Below, piece after piece: positions 1 to 6,757 of a stretch of 8,067 nucleotides of DNA. The DNA is taken from positions 1-8,067 of the forward strand of contig DATMRA010000249.1 of NCBI GenBank assembly GCA_035566535.1. The letters run 5' to 3'. Origin of the DNA: JAFARE01 sp035566535 (GTDB lineage Bacteria; Chloroflexota; Dormibacteria; Aeolococcales; Aeolococcaceae). A program made the position numbers and the translations under genes. The notes beneath the pieces are model-generated. The model did no database searches and was not told the origin of the DNA. It saw only the letters and a program-made list of their open reading frames with translations. Each line of letters starts with the position of its first letter. The stretch's first letter is position 1.

Positions 1-1334
1 CGGATGTCCCGGTTGCGGAGGCGGCGCAGTACTTCGGCGGGTGGATCGAATTGCTCGAGCCGGTGAGCGAGGAACTGCAACAACAGCTCGAGGGGATGAA
101 CGCCCGCCCGATGCTCGACGCCCTCGAGATGCCGCTGGTGCCCGTGTTGGCCGCGATGGAGCGACGCGGTGTCGCGGTCGACTGCGACCTGCTTCAGGAA
201 ATCAGCGCCGAGATGTACACGCGGATCACCACGCTGGAACAGGAGATGCACGAACTCGCCGGGTACACATTCAACCCGGGGAGCACGCAGAAGCTGGCAC
301 GTCTGCTCTACGACGACCTTGGTTTGGCGCCGGGCCGTCGCATCAAAACAGGCCGCAGCACCGACGCCGACTCGCTGGAAGCGCTGCGGTCCGAGCACCC
401 CGTGGTCGGCCTGGTGCTGGAGTGGCGCCAGCTGACCAAGCTGAAGAGCACGTACGTCGACGCTCTGCCGCTGATGTGCTCGGCGGATTCGCGGATCCAC
501 ACGTCGTTCAACCAGGCGGTGGCCACCACCGGGCGGCTCTCGTCATCGGATCCCAACCTGCAGAACATTCCCGTGCGTACCGAATGGGGACAGCGCATCC
601 GGCGGGCGTTTCACGCCGACTCCGGGCAGCGCCTGGTCAGCGCTGATTACTCCCAGGTCGAGCTGCGCGTGCTGGCCCACGTGACCGGCGAGGCCGAGCT
701 GATCGATGCGTTCCGCCGTGGCGAGGACATCCACCGGCGCACCGCCGCCGAGGTGTACGGCGTCGATCCGGCCGCCGTCACGCCGGACATGCGCCGGATC
801 GCGAAGGTCGTCAATTTCGGTGTGGTGTACGGGCTCAGCGACTTCGGCCTGGCCCGCGACACGGGAATGAGCCAGGAGGATGCGCGCGCCTTCATCGAGG
901 CGTACTTCACCAACTTCGCGGCGGTCACCAAGTATCTGGAGGATGTGCGCAACCACGCCCGGCAGTGGGGCTGGGTGGAGACGTTCACCGGACGGCGCCG
1001 GTACCTGCCCGACATCCGCGTGCCCAACCGCCAGCTGCGCCAGGCTGCGGAGCGCATGGCGGTCAACATGCCGCTCCAGGGTGCGGCAGCCGACATCATG
1101 AAGCGGGCCATGATCCTGGTGGACGAGGCCGTCCGCGAAGCCGGTCTGCGCTCGCGGATGCTGCTGCAGGTGCACGACGAGCTGTTGCTGGAAGCGCCGG
1201 TGGAGGAGGTCGACCGCCTGGTGCCGCTCCTTCATCAGGCGATGGGCGCCGCCGCCGAGTTGCGCGTGCCGCTCGATGTTGACGTCAAGATTGGCGACAA
1301 CTGGGGGGAGATGACTCCGGTTCCCCGTGCCTGA
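1..1334 (+). CDS. polA: DNA polymerase I, C-terminal polymerase domain (5'-truncated by window)
   Basis: Family A DNA polymerase, which fills gaps during excision repair and replaces RNA primers during lagging-strand synthesis. The reading frame is open from nt 3, so the gene begins upstream of the window. About 444 residues are visible, covering the end of the 3'-5' exonuclease-like domain and the whole thumb, fingers and palm. The template/primer-binding stretch TTGRLSSSDPNLQNIP lies near nt 528-575. Motif A (DYSQVELR, catalytic Asp at 645-647) is followed by the O-helix motif B, RRIAKVVNFGVVYG, near 792-833. That motif has the R-x3-K-x3-N-F-x3-Y-G pattern, with Phe at the position that excludes dideoxynucleotides. 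Motif C is VHDE at 1170-1181, with the second catalytic Asp. All the catalytic residues expected in this half are present. The 5' nuclease and most of the exonuclease domain lie outside, so proofreading ability cannot be judged. The stop codon lies inside mutM (8-nt overlap), suggesting co-transcription and translational coupling. Confidence 0.97.
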   Translation, partial: DVPVAEAAQYFGGWIELLEPVSEELQQQLEGMNARPMLDALEMPLVPVLAAMERRGVAVDCDLLQEISAEMYTRITTLEQEMHELAGYTFNPGSTQKLARLLYDDLGLAPGRRIKTGRSTDADSLEALRSEHPVVGLVLEWRQLTKLKSTYVDALPLMCSADSRIHTSFNQAVATTGRLSSSDPNLQNIPVRTEWGQRIRRAFHADSGQRLVSADYSQVELRVLAHVTGEAELIDAFRRGEDIHRRTAAEVYGVDPAAVTPDMRRIAKVVNFGVVYGLSDFGLARDTGMSQEDARAFIEAYFTNFAAVTKYLEDVRNHARQWGWVETFTGRRRYLPDIRVPNRQLRQAAERMAVNMPLQGAAADIMKRAMILVDEAVREAGLRSRMLLQVHDELLLEAPVEEVDRLVPLLHQAMGAAAELRVPLDVDVKIGDNWGEMTPVPRA

Positions 1335-2151
1335 GCTGCCCGAGGTGGAGACCGTCGCCCGCGACCTGCGCGGCGCGGTGCTGGGACGCCGGTTCGAGGC
1401 GGTGGAGGTGCTCCGCCCCGACGTGCTGCGCACTCCGCCGGCGGACATCTTTCGCAGCCTGCTCGTGGGCCAGAGCGTCATCAGCGTCGATCGCCGAGGC
1501 AAGTTCATCCTGCTGGGGTTGGATGGCGGCGACGAGTTGATGGTGCACCTGGGCATGACGGGTCACCTCCTGGTTGCCGACGCTGCAGAACCGATCGTCA
1601 AGCACACGCATCTGCGCGCCCGCCTTGACGACGGCCGCGAGCTGCGCTTCGACGATGCGCGCCGCTTCGGCCGTGTCGCATATGGCTCGCGCGCGCTCCT
1701 CGAAAGCTCTCGGGCGCTGCCACCGTTGGGGCTTGAACCGCTCTCCGACGAATTCTCACTGTCCGAGTTCGAGCGCGTCGTCCGGCGCACAACGCGTTCG
1801 GTGAAGGCTGCGCTGCTGGACCAGGCGCGGGTGGCCGGGCTGGGCAACATCTACATCGATGAGGCATGTTTCGTGGCCGGGGTGCGACCCACGCGCCGTT
1901 GCCACCGGCTCACGCGCGTGCAGCGAGAGCGGCTGCACGCGGCAATCCAGACGGTGCTGCGTGCGGCGATCATCAACCGGGGCAGCAGCGTCGACGATTA
2001 CCGCGACGTGTGGAATGCCACGGGCAGGCACCAGGAGGTGCTGCAGGTGTATGGACGCGGCGGTCAGCCGTGTTTCACGTGCGGTACGACGTTACGGCGC
2101 ACCACCCAGGCTGGTCGCACCACCGTGTACTGCCCGCACTGTCAGAAATGA
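1327..2151 (+). CDS. mutM: Formamidopyrimidine-DNA glycosylase (Fpg/MutM)
   Basis: Bifunctional DNA glycosylase/AP lyase that removes 8-oxoguanine and formamidopyrimidines in base excision repair; the gap can be filled by DNA polymerase I, encoded just upstream. The protein has 274 residues, normal for Fpg. The GTG start at 1327 is fixed by the N-terminus MPELPEVETV, in which Pro2 is the Schiff-base nucleophile after Met removal and Glu3 and Glu6 are catalytic. Lys59 (RRGKF) matches the conserved active-site lysine. Met77, Arg112 and Phe114 match the residues that fill the space left by the flipped base. Asn174 (GLGNIYIDEA) is the helix-two-turn-helix DNA contact. The C-terminal zinc finger has Cys249, Cys252, Cys269 and Cys272, with Arg264 on its hairpin. 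An intact zinc finger and PE start favour Fpg over endonuclease VIII. No well-spaced Shine-Dalgarno precedes the GTG (GGGGGGAG ends 16 nt away), so translation is probably coupled to polA. It overlaps the next gene by 4 nt. Confidence 0.97.
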   Translation: MPELPEVETVARDLRGAVLGRRFEAVEVLRPDVLRTPPADIFRSLLVGQSVISVDRRGKFILLGLDGGDELMVHLGMTGHLLVADAAEPIVKHTHLRARLDDGRELRFDDARRFGRVAYGSRALLESSRALPPLGLEPLSDEFSLSEFERVVRRTTRSVKAALLDQARVAGLGNIYIDEACFVAGVRPTRRCHRLTRVQRERLHAAIQTVLRAAIINRGSSVDDYRDVWNATGRHQEVLQVYGRGGQPCFTCGTTLRRTTQAGRTTVYCPHCQK

Positions 2152-3194
2152 CGCGGGTCACGTTCGCCTCGTACGACGACACACCGCCGCTCGGCGGACA
2201 GGGCGTGATGCTGCAGGGCATGCGCGCCGCGCTGGAGCAGCGCGGCGTCGAGACCGCAACGGTCTCCGGGCGAGGCGAGCACGCGATCCACTATCCACGA
2301 GTCACCGGCCGTGCCCCGCTCGACCTCTCGCTGCATCTCAATCGCCATCCCGAGCTGCTGCTGCGCGCCCATCCCGACGTGGTGCACGCCTACGGTGGCC
2401 CCGGCGGCGTCATCCTGCTGCGCCGCCTTGATGTTCCCGTGGTGTACACCGCGCATCACACATACCGTCAGGCACACGGACTCACCAGTCCCTACCGCCT
2501 CCCGGGGCCGCTGGAGGCGCGCGCCTACCACATGGCCGCGCTGGTGCTGGCGGTGTCGCAGTCCACGGCCGATTCGGTGCGCGCGATGGGCGTGCCCGCA
2601 TCGCGCATCGGGGTGCTGCCTCCGGGCGTGGAGCTCCCCGATCTCGACGGCGCGTCGCGGGAGGCGGGACGGCTCCTGTTTGTCGGCCGGCTCGAGCGTG
2701 ACAAGGGCGTCCTGGATGCGGTCGAAGTCATGCGCGCGCTGGTGCGATCTCGACCCGACGCGCACGGCGTGATCATCGGAACCGGCTCGCTGGCCGGGAA
2801 GGTGCAAGCGCGTATCGCCGGCGATGCGGGCATCGAATACGCTGGGATGGCCGCTCCGGCCGTCGTGCGCCGCGAGTACGCACGCGCAGCCCTCCTGCTC
2901 ATGCCGTCGCGCTATGAGGGATTGGGACTCGTCGCGCTCGAAGCGCAGGCTGCTGGAACGCCCGTGGTCGGCTATGACGTCGACGGTCTCCGCCACGCGG
3001 CGCCGGATGGTGGCGTGCTGGTGCCGGTCGGTGACGTTGCTCGCCTGCGGGCTGCCGCCGAAGCACTGTTGGACGATCCGGGACGTCGTGACCGGCTGGG
3101 CGCGAGCGGCCGCGACTTCGTAAGCCGGCAGCACTCCTGGGAGCGCATGGCCGCGCGGCTGCAGGAGGTCTACACCGCGGTCAGCCACTCATAG
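2148..3194 (+). CDS. GT4-type (GT-B fold) glycosyltransferase
   Basis: Predicted retaining glycosyltransferase of 348 residues, likely cytosolic or membrane-peripheral, transferring a sugar from a nucleotide-sugar donor to an unknown acceptor. The N-terminal half has the Gly-rich acceptor-side loop PPLGGQGVML (13-22) and a typical HPDVVHAYGG strand-turn (75-84). The C-terminal donor domain starts near RLLFVGRLERDKGV (175-188). It contains the EX7E motif with Glu257 and Glu265 in SRYEGLGLVALEAQAAG, then TPVVGYDVDGL. This arrangement is characteristic of glycosyl transferases group 1 (GT4). I chose the ATG at 2148 because it forms an ATGA overlap with the mutM stop and gives a complete N-terminal Rossmann strand (MTRVTFASYDD). 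The frame extends upstream to an ATG at 1866, but that would lie almost wholly inside mutM. There is no Shine-Dalgarno, so translational coupling to mutM is likely. Donor and acceptor cannot be read from the sequence; mannosyl or glucosyl transfer to lipid or polysaccharide is possible. Confidence 0.9.
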   Translation: MTRVTFASYDDTPPLGGQGVMLQGMRAALEQRGVETATVSGRGEHAIHYPRVTGRAPLDLSLHLNRHPELLLRAHPDVVHAYGGPGGVILLRRLDVPVVYTAHHTYRQAHGLTSPYRLPGPLEARAYHMAALVLAVSQSTADSVRAMGVPASRIGVLPPGVELPDLDGASREAGRLLFVGRLERDKGVLDAVEVMRALVRSRPDAHGVIIGTGSLAGKVQARIAGDAGIEYAGMAAPAVVRREYARAALLLMPSRYEGLGLVALEAQAAGTPVVGYDVDGLRHAAPDGGVLVPVGDVARLRAAAEALLDDPGRRDRLGASGRDFVSRQHSWERMAARLQEVYTAVSHS

Positions 3195-3197
3195 AAT
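3169..3197 (+). promoter_or_regulatory. Possible leaderless promoter for the YciI-like gene
   Basis: TAGAAT at 3192-3197 matches the -10 consensus (TANNNT; 5 of 6 to TATAAT) and ends 7 nt before the ATG at 3205. That would place transcription initiation at or next to the start codon. TCTACA at 3169-3174 sits 17 nt upstream of it and matches 4 of 6 bases of TTGACA. The -10 box contains the TAG stop codon of the glycosyltransferase. No Shine-Dalgarno is seen before the ATG, which fits a leaderless mRNA. Such short motifs occur by chance, so this remains a prediction. Confidence 0.4.
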
Positions 3198-3204
3198 CGC
3201 AAGC

Positions 3205-3561
3205 ATGGAGTTCGATCGCTACACCGTCGTGGTGCTGATTCTTCGCGACGATGCGCCGCAGCTGACCGACGCTGATGCGGACGCGCTGCAGGACGCGCAT
3301 ATGGCCCACCTGGCAGACCTGCACGAAGCTGGTCACCTGCTCGCCGCGGGCCCCTTGCTGGGGTCACCCGATCGGACGTTTCGGGGGCTGAGCATCCTCA
3401 ACGTTGATCCGGAGCGCGCCCTCGAGCTCAAAGCCGCGGACCCAGCGGTGAGAGCCGGGCGCTTCGCTCTCGAGATCTTTCTCTGGATGGTGCCGAAAGG
3501 GGCCGTCTCATTCGCGCCGGCACGTTTTCCTCATTCCATGAGCGAGGCCGACGGCGACTGA
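3205..3561 (+). CDS. YciI-like (YCII domain) small protein
   Basis: A 118-residue soluble protein with a YCII-related domain, a ferredoxin-like dimeric alpha-beta fold. The family pattern is visible: a first hydrophobic strand (YTVVVLIL, 6-13), the helix with paired histidines HMAHLADLHEAGHL (32-45, His32 and His35 likely at the putative active site), LAAGPLL (46-52), RGLSIL (60-65), then the DPAVRAGRFALEIFLW segment (79-94). Length and order fit the family. Family members are mostly of unknown function; some are proposed to be small enzymes using a His-Asp pair, so no reaction is assigned here. The tail after residue 97 is low-complexity and probably disordered. It starts 10 nt after the glycosyltransferase stop and has no recognisable Shine-Dalgarno, so it either reads through from the upstream cluster or uses the proposed leaderless promoter. 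It converges with the aldo/keto reductase gene, with 10 nt between their stop codons. Confidence 0.85.
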   Translation: MEFDRYTVVVLILRDDAPQLTDADADALQDAHMAHLADLHEAGHLLAAGPLLGSPDRTFRGLSILNVDPERALELKAADPAVRAGRFALEIFLWMVPKGAVSFAPARFPHSMSEADGD

Positions 3562-3571
3562 CGTTTCGGAA

Positions 3572-4540
3572 CTAGCGGTTGACGCGCGACAGATACCCGG
3601 CGTCGCCGCGCGCTCCGGCGACGGCCGCCGGTGGCGCCGCGTCGGCAATCTCGCGCAGCTCGTCGTCACTCAGGGTTATGTCGGCGGCGGCAGCGTTCAA
3701 TTCGAGGTTGGCGCGGTGTCGCGTTCCCGGAATGGGAACGATGTCGTCTCCCTGGTGCAGCACCCACACCAGCGCCAGCTGCGCCACGGTGAAGCCGCGG
3801 CGCGCGGCGACGTCGCTGAGGCGCTGCACCAGGACTGCGTTGCGTTCGAGGTTTTCCTCGTTGAAGCGCGGATGGGCGCGCCGCCAATCGTGTGCGGGCA
3901 GGTCCTCCGACCGGCGGATCGCGCCGCCCAGGATGCCCCGGCCCAAGGGGCTGTACGCGACGAAACCGATGCCGAGCTCGCGCGCCGTGGGCAGGATCGC
4001 AGCTTCAGGGTCGCGGCTGAAGAGTGAGTACTCAGTCTGCAGCGCAGTGATCGGGTGCACCGCGTGGCCGCGTCGGATGGTCTCCGGCGCGGCCTCCGAG
4101 AGGCCGATGTATCGGATGAGGCCGGCATCCACCAGCTCCGCCATAGCACCCACCGTCTCCTCGATCGGGGTCGACGAGTCGACGCGGTGCAAGTAGTAGA
4201 GGTCGATGTAATCGGTCGCCAGCCGTCGCAGGCTCTCCTCCGCGAATGGACGCACCCCATCGCGTTTGCCCAGCCCGTCGCCACCGCCACCGCCGAACTT
4301 GGTCGCGATCACGACCTGCTCGCGGCGGCCCTGCACCGCACGACCGACGATCGACTCACTGCGACCCGCGCCGTAGACGTTCGCGGTGTCGATGAAGTTG
4401 ACGCCCAGCTCGATCGCCCGGCGCAGTGTGTCCTCCGATTCGGCGTCATCGGAACCGCCGTAGACACCGGCAAAGCTCATCGCGCCAAGTCCTATCGCTG
4501 AGACCAGCGGTCCGTTTGTGCCCAGCCGGCGTGTCTGCAT
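3572..4540 (-). CDS. Aldo/keto reductase (AKR13-like)
   Basis: NADPH-dependent oxidoreductase of 322 residues with a TIM-barrel fold, reducing aldehydes or ketones in the cytosol; the physiological substrate is unknown. The catalytic tetrad is complete: Asp51 and Tyr56 in DTANVYG, Lys81 in ATKFG, and His118 in YYLHRVD. The N-terminus (MQTRRLGTNGPLVSAIGLGAM) and the cofactor-binding C-terminal segment PIPGTRHRANLELNAAA (269-285) are typical of short, loop-reduced AKRs of the YakC/AKR13 kind. The frame stays open another 90 codons upstream, but that stretch runs across the divergent promoter region into the peptidase gene and has no family similarity. The start at 4540 was chosen because it aligns with the family N-terminus and has GAGGAG 9 nt upstream. 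A Met 12 codons earlier is a weaker alternative. A Gly run (residues 83-87) follows the catalytic Lys strand. The gene stands alone on this strand. Confidence 0.93.
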   Translation of the reverse strand: MQTRRLGTNGPLVSAIGLGAMSFAGVYGGSDDAESEDTLRRAIELGVNFIDTANVYGAGRSESIVGRAVQGRREQVVIATKFGGGGGDGLGKRDGVRPFAEESLRRLATDYIDLYYLHRVDSSTPIEETVGAMAELVDAGLIRYIGLSEAAPETIRRGHAVHPITALQTEYSLFSRDPEAAILPTARELGIGFVAYSPLGRGILGGAIRRSEDLPAHDWRRAHPRFNEENLERNAVLVQRLSDVAARRGFTVAQLALVWVLHQGDDIVPIPGTRHRANLELNAAAADITLSDDELREIADAAPPAAVAGARGDAGYLSRVNR

Positions 4541-4549
4541 GTGTGTCGT

Positions 4550-4555
4550 CTCCTC
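4550..4555 (-). promoter_or_regulatory. Ribosome binding site of the aldo/keto reductase
   Basis: GAGGAG on the minus strand lies 9 nt upstream of the ATG at 4540. It is a good Shine-Dalgarno match and decides in favour of this start over the in-frame upstream Met codons. Confidence 0.75.
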
Positions 4556-4627
4556 GTCTGACGGGTCCACGGTCATTCTGCCCAGAGCGGCCGAGCGACC
4601 GTCGTGATCTGATAGCCTCCCCCCGCG

Positions 4628-4644
4628 GCCGCGTCGGACGCGGC
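4628..4644. repeat. Perfect 17-bp palindrome (8+1+8) in the peptidase leader
   Basis: GCCGCGTC-G-GACGCGGC is a perfect inverted repeat with a one-base centre. As DNA it has the form of an operator for a dimeric regulator. As RNA it would form a 6-bp GC-only stem with a 5-nt loop (UCGGA) ending about 5 nt before the peptidase Shine-Dalgarno, where it could affect ribosome access. The symmetry is directly seen; either role is inference. Confidence 0.55.
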
Positions 4645-4649
4645 GCTGG

Positions 4650-4656
4650 AAGGGAG
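4650..4656 (+). promoter_or_regulatory. Ribosome binding site of the M28 peptidase
   Basis: AAGGGAG lies 5 nt before the ATG at 4662 and resembles the AAGGAGG anti-16S consensus. It supports that ATG, which also gives a well-formed signal peptide directly at the N-terminus. Confidence 0.75.
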
Positions 4657-4661
4657 ATCCC

Positions 4662-6728
4662 ATGAAAGGCTTGATCACGCCGCGCCCACGCGCCGGCCGT
4701 GCACTAGTGCTCGCCACAACCGTGCTGACGTTGACACTCGCGTTGCCACCGCGCGCTGCCCTGGCCAGCGGCCCAGCCAGCCCCAATGGGCCGGCGCCGG
4801 TCGACGTCAATTATGTCTACAGCCTGATCGACAACACCAACGTTTCAACCGACCTCAACGACGGGAAATCGTGGCTGGTGCGCTACTACAGCCGTCTGTC
4901 CGGGGCCGCCGGTGACACCCAGGCAACCAACCCAAATCCATGCCAGCTCGACGCGACCACCGGAAAGAACGTCAATGCTGCGGCGGGTAACAACGGCGCG
5001 ATCAACGGTGGCCCCGCTCCCCACCAGGACTGCTGGTGGGAGCTGATGAACGCGTGGAAGAACGAGTCGGCGCACCAACCCGGCATGACCGCGAGCAACG
5101 TCACGGATCACATCTACCATCTCGGCGAGGTCGACTCCAACCCGTACGTGTCCAACCCGCAGAGCCTCAGCGCGGCGCAGCCCGGACCTCAGAACACGGT
5201 GATGTTGACGATCCCTGGCGCCGTCCATCCGGAGCAGACCGTCGTGATTGGCGAGCACCAGGACGGAGCGTCACTCTCCACCTGGGGATCCGCCTACGAC
5301 GATGGGCAGGGCGCGGCCGTGCTGGAGGGAGTCGCCCGAAGCATGCTGCAGTACTGGACGTCGAACCATCTCTGGCCGGCGCGGACCGTGCAATTCGTGC
5401 TCTTCGACGGTGAAGAGGAAGGCCTCTTCGGCTCCTTCTTCTATGAGTCCAACCTCATGCCGATCGGAGCCGTCGATTCGAACCTATACGTCGGCATGTT
5501 CAACGTTGACCAGAACGGCATCGAATACCCCGCTCGCCATCTCGGCACTCCGGATCACCCAGATCAGGGGTCATGGTTCACCAACATCAACGAGACGCCA
5601 CAGGCGGACTACTCGTTCTATAGCAGCAGCACATACCCTCGGTTGCTCACCAATCTGCCTGCCATCCAGGCGTTTCATACTGAGACCGCTGCTGCGGTGC
5701 AGGCGACCTTCAACGAGCTTGGCCAGGTCTACACCGGAAAGCCGATGCCGCTCGGCGACTATGGCTTCAACGTCGCCGGCAACTATCCGACCGACTGCGT
5801 CACCGCGGCGACCGCGCCGCTCCCCGCCAATGTCAACTGCGTCGACACGTTCCAGAACTTCGCGACGGACTCGCAGTACCTGCTGCGTCAGGACGACACG
5901 CTCGGTCGCACGGACCAGGACCCCTTCATCCGTTGCGGTATCAACGCATTTGGCATCCTGGGCGCCTACGACAGCAACGCACAGGAGCCGGCCCAGCTCG
6001 ACCCGCTGCAAGGTATTCCGTATGCGGGCTACGACACACCCGTGGACAACGTCGGATGGCTGAACCAATTGGCGTCCGGCAGGCAGCCCGCTTCGCAGGT
6101 CATCGATCAGTCGCCGCCCAACGAGATCAATCCCTGGAACCCGGTGACCAACCCCTCTGGGCAGATCGGCGCCGAGGCCTTGCGCCGTGCGCTGAGCTTC
6201 GCCGGCAACCTCGTGCTCAACGAGGCGACGGACGCTCAGATGGCCGGGGTTGCTCCGACTCCGGTGGATCCGATCGCGTACTTCCTCCCCGATCGCTACA
6301 CCGCCCACGTCGGGGACATGCGGACGTTCTCGGCCATCCCGTCGCCGGTGGCGGCAACCACATGGGTATGGAACTTTGGTGATGGCAGCGCCCTGGGGAT
6401 GGGGCCGACCGTGCAGCACTCGTACACGGCGCCGGGTGTCTACACCGTCTCGCTGACCGAGTCCGCGCCGAGCGGATCGTCGACCTACACCGCTTCGCTG
6501 CACGTAGTCGCCGCCGGCGCCGACGCCAATACCGTCTGCGGCCAGGTGAACAACTCGGCGCGCTATGCCACTGGCCAGGACACGCAATACGCGCCGACGT
6601 TCACCAACACCGTGCAGCCTGGAACTGGAACCCCGGAGGTGCCGTGGGCGCCGACGCTGGTCGCTGCCGGGGCAGTTGTGGCCCTTCTGGAGGTGAGCCG
6701 CCGGCGTCGCCATAAGGCCGGCGTCTAG
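4662..6728 (+). CDS. Exported, surface-anchored M28-type metallopeptidase with PKD domain
   Basis: A 688-residue predicted zinc amino- or carboxypeptidase acting outside the membrane. Residues 1-36 form a signal peptide: Arg/Lys-rich n-region, hydrophobic ALVLATTVLTLTLAL, and a likely cleavage after ALA (34-36 region). The M28 core spans roughly 175-520. By alignment with Streptomyces griseus aminopeptidase recalled from memory, His199 (GEHQDG) is a zinc ligand, Asp213 (AYDDGQG) the bridging ligand, Glu251 the general base and Glu252 a ligand (GEEEGLFGS), and Asp283 (NVDQNG) a ligand. The TDQDPF...GI segment (417-427) corresponds to the family's late loop. The last ligand, normally His in a YHxxxD context, is Asp458 in GYDTPVDN, so activity is not assured. 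A PKD domain follows (about 535-617, with WNFGDGS at 570-576 and HSYTAPGVYTVSL). The C-terminus has PEVPWAP (658-664), a hydrophobic stretch (665-677) and an Arg-rich end, as in membrane or cell-wall anchors. Six cysteines (94, 124, 379, 393, 425, 626) could form disulfides. Substrate unknown. Confidence 0.85.
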   Translation: MKGLITPRPRAGRALVLATTVLTLTLALPPRAALASGPASPNGPAPVDVNYVYSLIDNTNVSTDLNDGKSWLVRYYSRLSGAAGDTQATNPNPCQLDATTGKNVNAAAGNNGAINGGPAPHQDCWWELMNAWKNESAHQPGMTASNVTDHIYHLGEVDSNPYVSNPQSLSAAQPGPQNTVMLTIPGAVHPEQTVVIGEHQDGASLSTWGSAYDDGQGAAVLEGVARSMLQYWTSNHLWPARTVQFVLFDGEEEGLFGSFFYESNLMPIGAVDSNLYVGMFNVDQNGIEYPARHLGTPDHPDQGSWFTNINETPQADYSFYSSSTYPRLLTNLPAIQAFHTETAAAVQATFNELGQVYTGKPMPLGDYGFNVAGNYPTDCVTAATAPLPANVNCVDTFQNFATDSQYLLRQDDTLGRTDQDPFIRCGINAFGILGAYDSNAQEPAQLDPLQGIPYAGYDTPVDNVGWLNQLASGRQPASQVIDQSPPNEINPWNPVTNPSGQIGAEALRRALSFAGNLVLNEATDAQMAGVAPTPVDPIAYFLPDRYTAHVGDMRTFSAIPSPVAATTWVWNFGDGSALGMGPTVQHSYTAPGVYTVSLTESAPSGSSTYTASLHVVAAGADANTVCGQVNNSARYATGQDTQYAPTFTNTVQPGTGTPEVPWAPTLVAAGAVVALLEVSRRRRHKAGV

Positions 6729-6745
6729 CCCGCGCCGATCGTGGC

Positions 6746-6751
6746 TACACT
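6746..6751 (+). promoter_or_regulatory. Possible -10 box for a leaderless uvrB transcript
   Basis: TACACT fits the TANNNT -10 pattern and ends 6 nt before the GTG start at 6758. No Shine-Dalgarno lies in the 29-nt gap after the peptidase stop. No good -35 is found at 16-18 nt, so the prediction rests on the -10 box and its spacing. Confidence 0.35.
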
Positions 6752-6757
6752 CGATGG

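Larger units (their letters stand above)
4541..4661. promoter_or_regulatory. Divergent intergenic region between the reductase and the M28 peptidase
   Basis: These 121 nt must hold promoters for both outward-facing genes. On the + strand the best -10 candidate is TAGCCT (4613-4618) in the context CTGATAGCCT, but no convincing -35 lies 16-18 nt upstream. On the - strand only weak candidates are seen (CAGAAT, about 35 nt before the reductase start). The region also contains a C-run (4619-4624) and a GC-rich palindrome described separately. The promoter assignments are weak; the divergent layout itself is certain. Confidence 0.5.

Noticed and set aside
543..1556. A 337-codon open frame on the minus strand opposite polA and mutM
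   Set aside because: It is antisense to catalytic motifs of two certain genes, crosses their junction, has no recognisable domain, and long antisense frames are expected in GC-rich coding DNA.
1866..2147. N-terminal extension of the glycosyltransferase frame
   Set aside because: The frame is open back to 1866, but this part lies inside the mutM zinc-finger half and encodes no glycosyltransferase motif. The ATG at 2148 gives the family N-terminus.
2142..3188. A 348-codon minus-strand frame matching the glycosyltransferase almost end to end
   Set aside because: A mirror frame of a high-GC gene. Its composition (Arg, His, Gln and Ala rich, no fold motif) is typical of such shadows.
3562..3571. 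Bidirectional terminator between the convergent genes
   Set aside because: Only 10 nt separate the stop codons, and I see no GC-rich stem followed by a T run here or close by.
4541..4810. N-terminal extension of the aldo/keto reductase by 90 codons
   Set aside because: It would cross the divergent promoter region and the peptidase signal-peptide coding region. The start at 4540 has a Shine-Dalgarno and the family N-terminus.
5571..6713. A 380-codon minus-strand frame opposite the peptidase
   Set aside because: No domain, Arg/Val-rich low-complexity sequence, and it lies opposite conserved M28 and PKD motifs on the + strand.
6712..6740. Weak inverted repeat around the peptidase stop (CGGCG and CGCCG)
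   Set aside because: A 5-bp arm with a loose loop and no T tract is not enough to call a terminator in DNA of this GC content.
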